Source of the DNA: Paenibacillus glacialis
Lineage (GTDB): Bacteria > Bacillota > Bacilli > Paenibacillales > Paenibacillaceae
Reading direction: 5' to 3'
Length of the DNA: 64,000 nt
Assembly: GCF_001637205.1 (NCBI RefSeq)
Contig: NZ_LVJH01000070.1
Coordinates: 1 to 64,000 of the forward strand
Shown: one piece after another, positions 1 to 9,042 of the stretch
How the letters are laid out: each line of letters opens with the position of its first letter
Position numbering within the stretch: position 1 is the first letter of the stretch
Position numbers and translations under genes: made by a program
Notes under the pieces: generated by a model
Seen by the model: only the letters and a program-made list of their open reading frames with translations
Told to the model about the DNA's origin: nothing
Database searches by the model: none

Positions 1-61
1 ATCGATTATTACAACAACAAGTCACCTAATTATATAACCTGTCTAACTTTAAGGGGTCACT

Positions 62-451
62 TCAATATGGGTGGTCTTTTATTTGGTTCAATAGACGTAA
101 CCGATGTCCTGCGAACTTAGACTTAATAGAGAGGGTTAATAACACTCTATCAGCACGATTAGATACATGAGTTGGAAACTGTTCAATTATTTCTGCTAAT
201 GTTGCTCTCGGTGTAATCTGACTTAGATCATCATTAATAAAATAAGTCATTATAGGTAAATTCCTAACAGTTCTAAACATATTATAAATAGAAACCTTAA
301 ATAAATTTGGTTGTAAGCGATGTTCAGTTGGCAGATCGTCAAATGCTTTTCTATTTAGTTTGTAAATTCCGCATGTTCTACACTCAATATGTATCGATTC
401 ACTTCTCTCAATATATGCAGAAGTATCATTACATAATGGACACTGGTTCAT
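62..451 (-). CDS. Small zinc-ribbon protein of unknown function
   Basis: A 129-residue protein I do not recognise as a family. Its N-terminus has two CxxC pairs (CPLC at residues 4-7, CRTC near 24-27), which is a typical four-cysteine zinc ribbon. The remainder is mixed alpha/beta with no membrane segment or signal peptide. The start is supported by an AAAGGGG ribosome-binding site about 8 bases upstream. It is the first of several minus-strand small genes separated by structured spacers, so it is probably cassette-like accessory cargo. A nucleic-acid or protein-binding role is only a guess from the ribbon. Confidence 0.6.
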   Translation of the reverse strand: MNQCPLCNDTSAYIERSESIHIECRTCGIYKLNRKAFDDLPTEHRLQPNLFKVSIYNMFRTVRNLPIMTYFINDDLSQITPRATLAEIIEQFPTHVSNRADRVLLTLSIKSKFAGHRLRLLNQIKDHPY

Positions 452-478
452 TTTTCAATCCCCTTTTTTACAGTTATT

Positions 479-599
479 TCAGCTAAAGTTGTTGGATTCG
501 ATTCACGAACCTGAAGGGTTGCCTGCCAATCTCAGCTCCCTGCTATTACTTCTAGCAGACCCAGAAGCGTAGCAACGCAACGTGAATCTTATGTTAGAC
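479..599 (-). repeat. attC-like structured spacer 1
   Basis: Non-coding spacer between two minus-strand genes. An exact inverted repeat GATTCACG (500-507) / CGTGAATC (581-588) lies just inside a terminal GTTAGAC box (593-599, fits GTTRRRY). The other end has AGCTAAA (481-487), one base off AGCTAAC. On the minus strand it begins 4 bases after the stop codon of the upstream gene. That layout resembles an integron attC site, but no integrase gene is in the window, so the call is tentative. Confidence 0.4.
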
Positions 600-603
600 A
601 AAT

Positions 604-1383
604 CTATTCTTTCATATGTTTAAAACTTATTTCTTTGTCAATCAAGCTCTTCACATTCTTACAAACTACCTCCAAGGTATCAGTTTCCAGCTCAAAATTC
701 TTTGCTCCTGTATACAGGATAATTCTTGCAAGTTCAGTCGCTTTAGAAATCATACTTGTCGCATTGAAGGCTTGAGGTCCTACTGCTACTACTAACCCCT
801 CCATATCTTCTATCATGAAGCCTGAGGCAGCGTTAATATTCGAATGTACAAAACTTGAATCAAAAGGATACATCATTTTATACCAATATGTCATATCAAC
901 TTCTTCAGCCATATCAAAAAGAGATTTATTCGACCACTGCGTCTTTTTTCTGAATTTTTCCTTTTTAGTATCATAAGCTTGCTCTATTTGTTCTCTTTGT
1001 TCACTTTTGATAGAATGACCAGAATAATATTCATCCATGAATTGCAATAATTTATGGTCACTTATTGACTTGTAGTCTACAAAACGCTCTGCTTCCTCCT
1101 CAGGGCTTTTTGAAATGTAAAGCAAAGTGATTGTTGACTCTAACATAGTACGCAAAATAATACTGGCATCTTCATAAAACCCAGAAACAACCAACAACCT
1201 GAAGGAGAGCATGGATTTATGAAACTTCGTTAAAAAGTAAAGCGAAAGATGTGAGATAAGAGTATTTGATATTTCCCCACCCAATAAATATTTATCAATT
1301 AGATCAATCATTAACTTATTTGCCGCCAAAGATTTTTCGTGATTTTTTTCCATTTCTAGTACAACTTCTTTAATATACATCAT
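604..1383 (-). CDS. DUF5677-like hypothetical protein
   Basis: About 259 residues and largely helical. The central stretch (FRLLVVSGFYEDASIILRTM and following) resembles DUF5677 proteins, often found in accessory or defence-associated DNA; the function of the family is not known to me. An upstream ATG at 1428 would add 15 residues, but the GGAAGGGGGAG ribosome-binding site sits directly before the ATG pair at 1383/1380, so the shorter form is preferred. There is no signal peptide. It lies between two attC-like spacers and its stop is 4 bases from a GTCTAAC box on the minus strand, as in integron cassettes. Confidence 0.55.
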   Translation of the reverse strand: MMYIKEVVLEMEKNHEKSLAANKLMIDLIDKYLLGGEISNTLISHLSLYFLTKFHKSMLSFRLLVVSGFYEDASIILRTMLESTITLLYISKSPEEEAERFVDYKSISDHKLLQFMDEYYSGHSIKSEQREQIEQAYDTKKEKFRKKTQWSNKSLFDMAEEVDMTYWYKMMYPFDSSFVHSNINAASGFMIEDMEGLVVAVGPQAFNATSMISKATELARIILYTGAKNFELETDTLEVVCKNVKSLIDKEISFKHMKE

Positions 1384-1406
1384 ACTCCCCCTTCCAATAT
1401 AAGTTC

Positions 1407-1530
1407 GTCTAACGATTCTGGTATTCATTAGGATCGACGAATGTAAGATGTGTCCGAGCTGTCTCTCTGATAAATCCTTCTGCCGGACCGAAGGGGCGTA
1501 TGGCCCGATGCGTAAATACCGTAGTTAATA
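1407..1530 (-). repeat. attC-like structured spacer 2
   Basis: Spacer with GTCTAAC (1407-1413, fits RYYYAAC) at one end and GTTAATA (1524-1530, one mismatch to GTTRRRY) at the other. Inside these boxes is an inverted pair GGTATT (1420-1425) / AATACC (1515-1520). It is similar in layout and size to the spacers at 479-599 and 2338-2501. Tentative integron-type recombination site. Confidence 0.35.
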
Positions 1531-1556
1531 AAGGTGATTAATGGAATAAAAACCAC

Positions 1557-2300
1557 CTATCTATTCAAAACATATAATCTCTTAAATTCATCAGCAAACT
1601 TATATACAAAATCTCTATCGAGTGCTGTTGCAAGAGTTTCATCATTGTACTGAGCATTTTTACTCCAATTATATGAGCCGTGCATGACGTATTCTAAATC
1701 AATTATACAGAATTTATCATGCATTATATTACTACTAAAATATCCTGTTTTCGGTACCTTAACCAATTCAAATTTTTCTTCCAGTTTATCGACGAGCGAA
1801 TCATTACCTTTATCATCAGAAATTATCACCTTAATATCTAATCCTTCTTTTTGCTTCTGAACAAGTTCCTTAAATATGTCTGTATCAATAAACCATGCTA
1901 CCGCAATCCAAATGACGTACTTTGCACTTCGAATTCCTTGAATGATGGTATCTTGTATTTCGTTAAATACTACGTCATGTTCAGATACTTCATATAACTC
2001 TGATTCAATTAATCTTGGCTTAATCATTAAAGTACTATAATCATACCCTTCTGTTTCTATGTACAGTTCAGATGCAATATTATTAAACACCCCATGGTAT
2101 TTATTGGATACATTAAATAGTGGTACAGGTACTCGCAATTCAACATTCTCCCAACATTGATATGACTTACGAGTAAAACTGCTTGTTTTTCTAAATGTAA
2201 TTATTGATTTTCTGAGTATTGTTAATAATTCCGACTTGTTTTCATAGTCACCATATTTGACAATTTCAATCATTGTCTTCAGAAATTTTTCGCTATCCAT
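1557..2300 (-). CDS. Single-HKD phospholipase D-like nuclease
   Basis: A 247-residue protein with one PLD-type HKD motif near residues 193-218: HDKFCIIDLEYV followed by HGSYNWS (H-x-K-x4-D then G-S-x-N). Single-HKD proteins usually dimerise and many are nucleases (Nuc or restriction-type). The first 110 residues match nothing I recognise and could be a partner or target-binding domain. No signal peptide is seen, so a cytoplasmic role is likely. It lies among small accessory genes next to a broken abortive-infection gene, which makes a defence or toxin role plausible but unproven. Confidence 0.7.
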   Translation of the reverse strand: MDSEKFLKTMIEIVKYGDYENKSELLTILRKSIITFRKTSSFTRKSYQCWENVELRVPVPLFNVSNKYHGVFNNIASELYIETEGYDYSTLMIKPRLIESELYEVSEHDVVFNEIQDTIIQGIRSAKYVIWIAVAWFIDTDIFKELVQKQKEGLDIKVIISDDKGNDSLVDKLEEKFELVKVPKTGYFSSNIMHDKFCIIDLEYVMHGSYNWSKNAQYNDETLATALDRDFVYKFADEFKRLYVLNR

Positions 2301-2337
2301 AAGCCCTCCTATGATCTTCTACTAATTTAACTCCTTC

Positions 2338-2501
2338 GTCTAACGTATCCGCATTACCTACGTCCGATCGGCTTAAGGACTGAAGGTCCGGGTTACTCTG
2401 CCACTTAGCCTGTTGGAGTGTCCCCTAAATTCACTTCTATGAGGATTCCTTTTGGGTGACTAAGGGAGCTTAGCGACCGCTGTAGTAATGTACTGTTAGC
2501 T
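2338..2501 (-). repeat. attC-like structured spacer 3
   Basis: Spacer bounded by GTCTAAC (2338-2344) and GTTAGCT (2495-2501), with an inner inverted pair ATTAC (2353-2357) / GTAAT (2485-2489). The TAA stop of the neighbouring minus-strand gene (2496-2498) lies inside the terminal AGCTAAC box. Stop codons overlapping the first attC box are common in integron cassettes. At about 164 bp it is longer than the other two spacers. Confidence 0.4.
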
Positions 2502-3322
2502 GATGGTATTGCCTTCTTTGAAATAGTTACTTGTCATATATGTTTCAAAAAGAAACGTACATAATGCTCCACTGACATTCACGGTTAGTACAGAGTGACT
2601 CGATGTCGGAGGTATATAATTTTCATTCTTTCCATGCGAATCTCCATACTTATTTCTAAACTCGGCAATAGCCGAAACTATTCCAGACATTGATCCAGTA
2701 AATTGTTTAACAATCCTCTCGCCATCAATATCAGGAAAGTACTCTAATTTATCAGCAACTTTCTTATAAAGTTATGGCAAATTGTCACGTTCTGAATATG
2801 ATATATTCATTCTATTCAATAGCCACTTACAAGTACTCTCTAGCATAGATCTCGCTGCAGTAATGGAATCCTCTGGATCACTATTACTCTCTTTAATTGC
2901 TCTATCCCAGTCTTTCTTTACATGCTCTAAACTATATGTATCAAACATTGATTCTGGTTGGCTAACTAATACACCATTCACTGGAAGTATCTTTCCATTT
3001 AAATAATCAAATCCATCGTTATTCAACAATTTTATTAATTGAGTAAATCGAATATCTTCACTAATATTAAAATATTCATTATCATTCTTTATTAAATAGG
3101 TTTCGATCACCCTTATTAACTTTTGTACGTCATTCTTGTTGCTCAAGTCAAGATTACTTACATATGCATCAGCAGTTGATTTTCTTGCTCCAGAATACTT
3201 TGAAGTTTTGTAAATATACCTTCACTTTCAAATAATTCAGATATTTCGTTAACGGAAGATTTAGAAGACAATATATTAAAAAAAACATCAATAGTACGAC
3301 TACTAACAATAAAATCTGCCAT
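2496..3322 (-). pseudogene. Broken abortive-infection (Abi C-terminal domain) protein
   Basis: Three consecutive fragments form one protein. The C-terminal part (RSMLESTCKWLLNRM, then FRNKYGDSHGKN and a FLFETY segment) matches the Abi C-terminal domain (PF14355) of abortive-infection proteins. Two lesions are visible. Near 3165-3180 a one-base frameshift separates the N-terminal fragment (start ATG 3322, after GGGGGAG) from the middle. At 2772-2774 an in-frame TAA separates SERDNLP from LYKKVADKLEYF, and the frame stays open on both sides. A natural CAA or AAA to TAA change would explain it. The gene is therefore probably inactive. It ends inside an attC-like box. Confidence 0.75.
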
Positions 3323-3356
3323 GATTACTCCCCCTTGTTTAACTGGCAATAATTTC

Positions 3357-3563
3357 AGCTAACTTATTATCTGCCACTCCCTTCGCAGATCCATCTTATA
3401 ATATCTATATTCACGAGCGACTTTGTCATACTTGGGAAAATTATCTCTAATTATCATCTTCATTTACCTTACCATATAATCGATACTATGGATATTTCCA
3501 TTACATTAATCTGGCCACTTGAAAATCCTGCCCGTAAGTTGAATAGGCCATCGCCAGCCTAAC
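3357..3563. other. Non-coding spacer with further attC-like boxes
   Basis: No gene is seen here. AGCTAAC (3357-3363) and GTTGAAT (3538-3544) could bound a fourth attC-like spacer, and GCCTAAC (3557-3563) could start another. The core pairing is less clear than in the first three spacers. Confidence 0.25.
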
Positions 3564-3691
3564 ACTTCATTTCGTGTTTAAGCTGATTTTCTTTGTTTAT
3601 AAACACACCAATTCAAAGACCGTTTTTCAAGAAACATCTTTTCATATAATAGTTAATAGTTTACAATCGTAAACATTTAGTTGACAACAGA

Positions 3692-4273
3692 ATCGATGAA
3701 CAATTTCTAGATGTCTCTGGAAGTCTACGTATGTTCGGAGATCCTGTAACGATAGCTCAATCCATACAACAGAAGGTTCTTAAACAGACCGGGGTGAAGG
3801 TACGGGTAGGTATTAGCTCGAATAAAATCCTATCCAAAATTGCAACTGACATTTGGGCAAAAAAGAACGAAAGTGGGATATTCACCTTGCCTAAGTCAGA
3901 CATCGAGACCTTATTATGGCCACAACCTGTAAACAAAATGTTCGGCGTAGGTTCTCGCATGACATCACACTTCTTACGCTTGGGAATACACACCATTGGT
4001 GATATTGCTAGAACGCCTTTGCCACGGTTAAAAGAACAATTTCGAGCGCGTTTCGGCAAACAAAGTAACATTCAAGCCGAGGTCATGTGGAGAACCGCTA
4101 ACGGGTTGGATGACTCCCCTGTGACACCGGGTACTTTTAATACAGCACCAAAGTCAGTCGGTCATATGATCACATTACCTAAAGATTACATTGAAATGGA
4201 TCACGTAAATACGATACTCCTAGAGCTTACAGAAGAGGTCTGCCGCGACTGTCGCCGCAAGGGCAAAAACTAG
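3692..4273 (+). pseudogene. Truncated Y-family DNA polymerase (UvrX/DinB type)
   Basis: About 194 residues of a lesion-bypass polymerase. The frame opens upstream of the first ATG (3731) with IDEQFLDVSGSLRMFGD, the active-site region normally written YSIDE. Fingers/thumb sequence and a helix-hairpin-helix stretch (NKMFGVGSRMTSHFLRLGIH) follow. The first ~100 residues of the palm and most of the C-terminal little-finger domain are missing, and the frame stops in a shifted reading at 4273. In Bacillus phages and hosts uvrX is followed by a YolD-like gene, as here. The remnant is probably inactive; SOS-type control is known for the family but no clear LexA box was found. Confidence 0.7.
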
Positions 4274-4284
4274 AGGGCAACGGA

Positions 4285-4758
4285 TTGTGGGAATCCAGTC
4301 GTATGATGCTACCTCAGCATAAAGAACAATCGTTAGCCATGTCCATTCAGAATGACACCTCTCAAGGGCCTCAAGAACCTCTAACAAGAAAGGAAATGGA
4401 TATGATGCGCGAATACGTCCTTCTTCCTGTCGCACTCCACATTGTTGAGAAAAAGATCCTCGAGGTAGAGATGTCACCTCAGATGCTTAAGTTACTCTAC
4501 TCCACAGCCGCCAAAGTGCTGGCTAACCATATACGAGAGGATATGCAGAAATCTAAAAAGCTTCTTTTCGAAAGAAATATTCGCGTATTTGAAGACAGCA
4601 AGAGTGATTCCGAACTCACCTATCGCTATATTTGTCGTGGAATGGAGGATCAATTTGTGATGACTAAAGACTATATGCGAGCTGAGGTCAGCGTGAGGAT
4701 TGGGCGATATGTGAGAAGTTTGGCGGCGGTTATGAAAGAGAAGGCTATCGAGAAATAG
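4285..4758 (+). CDS. YolD-like protein, 5' end fused to the polymerase remnant
   Basis: Begins at TTG with WESSRMMLPQHKE, the hallmark N-terminal segment of YolD-like proteins, which accompany UvrX-type polymerases. The frame is open upstream of the TTG (KLEGNG), so the natural start has probably been lost in the deletion that also removed the polymerase 3' end. The rest is charged and helical, about 157 residues in total. No strong ribosome-binding site precedes the TTG. Expression is doubtful. Confidence 0.5.
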   Translation: MWESSRMMLPQHKEQSLAMSIQNDTSQGPQEPLTRKEMDMMREYVLLPVALHIVEKKILEVEMSPQMLKLLYSTAAKVLANHIREDMQKSKKLLFERNIRVFEDSKSDSELTYRYICRGMEDQFVMTKDYMRAEVSVRIGRYVRSLAAVMKEKAIEK

Positions 4759-4769
4759 GGTTCGAATAC

Positions 4770-5118
4770 TTTCCCACCTAAATACAATTTCAAATTCATA
4801 AAAATATTCCCCTATACAAGGTGGCTGTTTAATCGTTGTATTTGAATACATACATCTCTTGTTAAGGTCAAACCCCTAGCCAAATAAGGGTTTCCGAATT
4901 ATTCATATGCTGACAATACTACAGCCACAAGGGTTTGGGGATTGGCCCAAACTATTATGACAAAATATTATTACTCATAAAAACGTCTCCACCCAGATGC
5001 CTGTAAAGGAAATTATAAAATCCAATTTAGAGGTTGGGAAAACCTCTAACAAAGACCCACTTGTAATGATCCGCTGAACATCCCCTGCTTAAGCATACAA
5101 ATAAGGTTTAAAAATTAT
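4770..5118. other. Gene-free interval
   Basis: AT-rich sequence without a credible gene. Two small palindromes are visible, GTTTGGG/CCCAAAC near 4934-4953 and TTAGAGGTT/AACCTCTAA near 5028-5051. Neither has a T-run that would make it an obvious terminator. Confidence 0.4.
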
Positions 5119-5342
5119 TTGTATACACTCCACTCTCGCAAAGCAACCTGCCTCGCTAACACATGCATCGAATCCTTCTTTTCGCATCTCAAAACAGAGA
5201 AGTTGTATCTTCATCAGTGTAGTCAGAAGTCGAGATACATCAAGCCGTTGAAGAGTATATCTACTTTTATAACTATCAACGATTTCAGGCTGAACTCAAA
5301 CAATGCTTGTCGATTGAGTATCGGCAAGCGTTGGTTGCATAG
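5119..5342 (+). pseudogene. IS3-family (IS150-type) OrfB transposase C-terminal remnant
   Basis: Reads SRKATCLANTCIESFFSHLK and then KTEKLYLHQC, the region around the last catalytic Glu of IS3-family integrase-like transposases. After that a frameshift occurs and the conserved ending (EEYIYFYNYQRFQAELK, then IEYRQAL) continues in another frame to the TAG at 5340-5342. The upstream two thirds of the transposase and the left end of the element are missing. It is an old fragment and marks rearrangement at the edge of the biosynthetic cluster. Confidence 0.75.
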
Positions 5343-5513
5343 CTTTTTGCATCTGTCTACTTGACAGGGGAGATGACCACTGTAGGAATACCAGCATTTT
5401 ATGGTGTTATAACCATCGAAAACATTGACATGAAAACCATTACTCAACATGGTGGATCCCATCCATACTTAATATCCATCTCCCACAAATGATTCATTGA
5501 GTTATCCTTCTAC

Positions 5514-7223
5514 TTAATCTACAGAAGCAATCAATTTACTATAAGTTGAATTATTCATTAATAGCTCGTTATGGTTCCCCTTCTCAATAACAATTCCGTT
5601 ATCTACGACAACTATAAGATCTGCGTCCTTCACGGTCGACAATCGATGGGCAACTATGATTGTCGTCATCCCTTCTCGATAGGATTTTAAGCATTCCATG
5701 AGTCTCTTTTCAGTAGTAAAATCTAACGCAGATGTAGCCTCATCCAAGATCAATATCTCTCGATTCATCCAAAGTGCTCTAGCCACAGCGAGCCTTTGCC
5801 TTTCCCCTCCTGATAGACTCATGCCACGTTCCCCTATACTCGTATCAAGTCCTAGAGCTAACTTGTTAATTAGTTCTGTCAATCCAGTTAACTCAGCAAT
5901 TCGCATTACTTCTTCTTTTACATCATCACTATGATCTCGAAGTGTTATATTGCTGATCATTGTGCCTCCAAAAATGTATGGATCTTGAAATACGATCCCG
6001 ATCTTTGATGATAAGTCCTCACGATTGTATTCCTTCATATTGCGCCCATTTATCAAAATCCCACCCTGCTGAGGATCAAAGAAGTTCATTAGTAAATGGC
6101 CCATGGTTGATTTCCCGCTGCCGCTAGTGCCTACAAAAGCAACCTTTTTCCCAATAGGAAGATCTAGCGAAACTCCTTTAATTACAGACTTCTCTGCTTG
6201 GTAATTGTAATTTACATTATCAAAGTTTAGTGAAGTTATAGACGTTAGACTCAATTTCCCTTCCCTTACTTCAGGCAACTCCGTTAAATGGTCATACCGT
6301 TCTTTTAGAGTTGTTATTTGCGTTAACGAAGCCATGAATTGAAACAGTTCATGTAGACTTGTCACCAGTTGAGAGACTAATTGATAAGAAATCACCAGTA
6401 AACCAATAGATAGCGAATCCTTCATTATTAAATAGCCACCTATCGCTAAAAGGGATACATTACATGTCCATTTCAGTATTTCACCACTAATTTGATAAGC
6501 ATTCGACCACCTTAATTCTTTCATTACTTCTACAAAATATCTTTTAAATGTGTTACTATTACGTTCCTGTTCCCATTTCTCGCGATTGTAAGCAATAATC
6601 TCTCGTGTTGAAGAGACACTTTCCTCAATCGTAACAATAAAGTCTGATCTCCGCTTTATCACTTCTTTAGTAGATCGCTTAATTTTAGGTATGAAGTATT
6701 TACCAATCAGTGAGTAAACTACTCCGATACTGAGAACAAACAACATATAGTTGACACTCATTAACACCAGAATAGTCCCAATAAATATGATGGTTGATAG
6801 GTGCTGTATGCCTCTTGGAAGATCGTTCGCAATCTGTCTGGACAGCTGCGGAATTTCATTATTGATGACCTGAAAATAATGACCCGTTCTAGCTTCATTC
6901 AATTTCCGAATTGGTGTACGATACAACTGTCTTAATATATTACAAGACAGCTGCTTAGTTAGCTTTCCTTCATTTTTTTTCATTTGGAAAGGGGTTAATG
7001 TAAACATTGCAGCAAACAAGAGGATGATGGCTCCGTAACAAAGCAATATAGGGAGCAGAAGACTATATCTTCCATTTACCGCTACTTCATCTATAATCCA
7101 CTTCTGAATGGCTATTAATCCAGTATTAGCCCCTGTTTCCACAACGACAAACAATATAGTAATCAAGTACGTCCATTTAAACGGCTTTATGCAATTATAT
7201 ATCCAGTTAAAAGTAGATATCAT
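5514..7223 (-). CDS. ABC exporter, fused membrane and ATPase domains (second of pair)
   Basis: A 569-residue type-I exporter half-transporter. Residues ~1-300 carry about six membrane segments. The ATPase domain has Walker A GTSGSGKST, signature LSGGER, Walker B ILILDEATSALD and a switch His in IIVAHRLST. It probably pairs with the ABC protein encoded just upstream, since its ATG overlaps that gene's stop (ATGA). The two are the last genes of the biosynthetic operon, which fits export of the product or self-protection. No peptidase C39 domain is present, so leader-peptide cleavage is not expected. Substrate not inferable from sequence. Confidence 0.85.
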   Translation of the reverse strand: MISTFNWIYNCIKPFKWTYLITILFVVVETGANTGLIAIQKWIIDEVAVNGRYSLLLPILLCYGAIILLFAAMFTLTPFQMKKNEGKLTKQLSCNILRQLYRTPIRKLNEARTGHYFQVINNEIPQLSRQIANDLPRGIQHLSTIIFIGTILVLMSVNYMLFVLSIGVVYSLIGKYFIPKIKRSTKEVIKRRSDFIVTIEESVSSTREIIAYNREKWEQERNSNTFKRYFVEVMKELRWSNAYQISGEILKWTCNVSLLAIGGYLIMKDSLSIGLLVISYQLVSQLVTSLHELFQFMASLTQITTLKERYDHLTELPEVREGKLSLTSITSLNFDNVNYNYQAEKSVIKGVSLDLPIGKKVAFVGTSGSGKSTMGHLLMNFFDPQQGGILINGRNMKEYNREDLSSKIGIVFQDPYIFGGTMISNITLRDHSDDVKEEVMRIAELTGLTELINKLALGLDTSIGERGMSLSGGERQRLAVARALWMNREILILDEATSALDFTTEKRLMECLKSYREGMTTIIVAHRLSTVKDADLIVVVDNGIVIEKGNHNELLMNNSTYSKLIASVD

Positions 7224-9025
7224 GAAGATCCCCCATTTTTGTCCGTTCCTTCATTTGATACAAGCTCATATAACACCTGTTTTCGTTCTAATAATGTTTG
7301 ATAATCGCCCGTTTCTACAACACGTCCATTGTCCATCACGATAATATGATCATAATCTCGTATCGTGCTTAATCGATGCGCAATTGCGATAATAGTCCTT
7401 CCTTTATAGAGCATATCCAATGATTTCTTCACTTCATTCTCGCTCACCGTGTCTAATGCTGAAGTAGCTTCATCCAAGATAATAATAGAGGGATTTTTCA
7501 AAAATAGCCTTGCTACCGCTATTCTCTGTCTTTGCCCGCCTGATAACTTAATCCCTCGTTCACCTATGACTGAATTATATTGGTCAGGCAATTCCATAAT
7601 GAATTCGTGACAGTACGCATGCTTCCCCGCGTCGATTACTTCTTGTTCCGTAGCCGACGGGCGTCCAAAGAGGATGTTTTCCTTAATCGTCCCACCAAAT
7701 AAATAAAATTCTTGAAAAAAATACCCTATCGACTCCCTTAGATCTTCCTCCGAATAATCCATAATATCCTTTCCGTCCAAAAAAATGCTGCCGTTCGTAG
7801 GTTTATAAAAACGGGACAACAGTTTAACTATCGTCGTTTTACCACTGCCACTTGACCCTACAATTGCAGTTCTCTTCCCTTTAGGTAAGTCTACTGTTAT
7901 GGAAGATAATATTTTACGATCAGCATTATATTGGAAATCCAAATCTATCAAGCGGAAATCTCCTTTAATCATTCCTCTTTTAACTGTATTCTCTCTCTTT
8001 AGCGGAACCTCCGGACTTAAAGACATAAACTGGTATAATCGTTCGATTTGGGTCACTAATAATTTCTGTTCCGTAAACCGCGTTACAATAGCCGTCAATT
8101 TCTGCATTGTAAAAAAGTAATAAAAAAGAAAGGCAACAAATCCTCCCAAGGATAACTGTTCATTCTTAATCAAATAAACTCCTAATAAAAAGACACCGAT
8201 CCCACCTAGATGGTAGGTAAATCTGCGATAAGATCCTCTCATGAAAGCAAATAAGTCATGTGCAACCGCATTGCTTACCCAAGCTGTGATATAACGTTCA
8301 TTCCGTGCTAAATCCCATTCTTCAGCCGAATAAGCTCTCAGTTCTCTAAGCGAGGAAAGACTCTCGTACAATTTATCACTTACACGGGTTTTATTTTCTA
8401 CCAATTGCTGACCATAAAAAGTGGCTTTTCTCTCAAAATAAGGCCCTAACAAATAATAGAGAAGAAAACTAGGAATCATAATTAATGTTAACCTATAGTC
8501 AATTGTTAGCATAAAATAGACTGACACGATTACAATAATTGAATACTTAACAATATCTGGTATACACCTTCTGAATAATTCTTGGAAAATTTGAACTTCA
8601 TTATTAAATATTGAAATTATCTCTCCAACATTTGTTTTTTCGAAATAGGGTATCCCCAAACGGCGGAGTTGAGCTAAAATTTTAAACTGAACTTCTTTGG
8701 AACTTTCCTCTCTAATGAACCGCTCTAAGATATTACTGCCAATCTGAAAGCATAACATGATTATAACGAGCACAAACAAATACCCAAGAACTTTTATGTA
8801 TTGGGATATTTGTTTATTTAGAAGAGTATAGTCTATAAAGTGTTGTATAAGCTTGGGTATTGCCAACTCAATAACAGTGGCGACCAATCCACAAAATATG
8901 AACATTACTACTTTTAGAAGGAACGGCCTCAGATGGGATAATATCCATTTGTATACTGGCCAAAAGACATAACTCCTCTTTACGGTTTCTTCATTTATTT
9001 TCTTCAACCCAACTTCTATTGACAA
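7220..9025 (-). CDS. ABC exporter, fused membrane and ATPase domains (first of pair)
   Basis: About 601 residues: membrane domain followed by an ATPase domain with Walker A GSSGSGKTT, signature LSGGQ, Walker B IIILDEATSALD and IIAIAHRLST. I choose a TTG start at 9025, preceded by AGAGGATGG, because the longer reading (9106) would overlap the upstream coding region by 64 bases and adds non-homologous residues. It is translationally coupled to the next ABC gene through ATGA, so a heterodimeric exporter is likely. The ATPase sites look intact. Confidence 0.85.
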   Translation of the reverse strand: MSIEVGLKKINEETVKRSYVFWPVYKWILSHLRPFLLKVVMFIFCGLVATVIELAIPKLIQHFIDYTLLNKQISQYIKVLGYLFVLVIIMLCFQIGSNILERFIREESSKEVQFKILAQLRRLGIPYFEKTNVGEIISIFNNEVQIFQELFRRCIPDIVKYSIIVIVSVYFMLTIDYRLTLIMIPSFLLYYLLGPYFERKATFYGQQLVENKTRVSDKLYESLSSLRELRAYSAEEWDLARNERYITAWVSNAVAHDLFAFMRGSYRRFTYHLGGIGVFLLGVYLIKNEQLSLGGFVAFLFYYFFTMQKLTAIVTRFTEQKLLVTQIERLYQFMSLSPEVPLKRENTVKRGMIKGDFRLIDLDFQYNADRKILSSITVDLPKGKRTAIVGSSGSGKTTIVKLLSRFYKPTNGSIFLDGKDIMDYSEEDLRESIGYFFQEFYLFGGTIKENILFGRPSATEQEVIDAGKHAYCHEFIMELPDQYNSVIGERGIKLSGGQRQRIAVARLFLKNPSIIILDEATSALDTVSENEVKKSLDMLYKGRTIIAIAHRLSTIRDYDHIIVMDNGRVVETGDYQTLLERKQVLYELVSNEGTDKNGGSS

Positions 9026-9042
9026 CAGAATCCCATCCTCTT

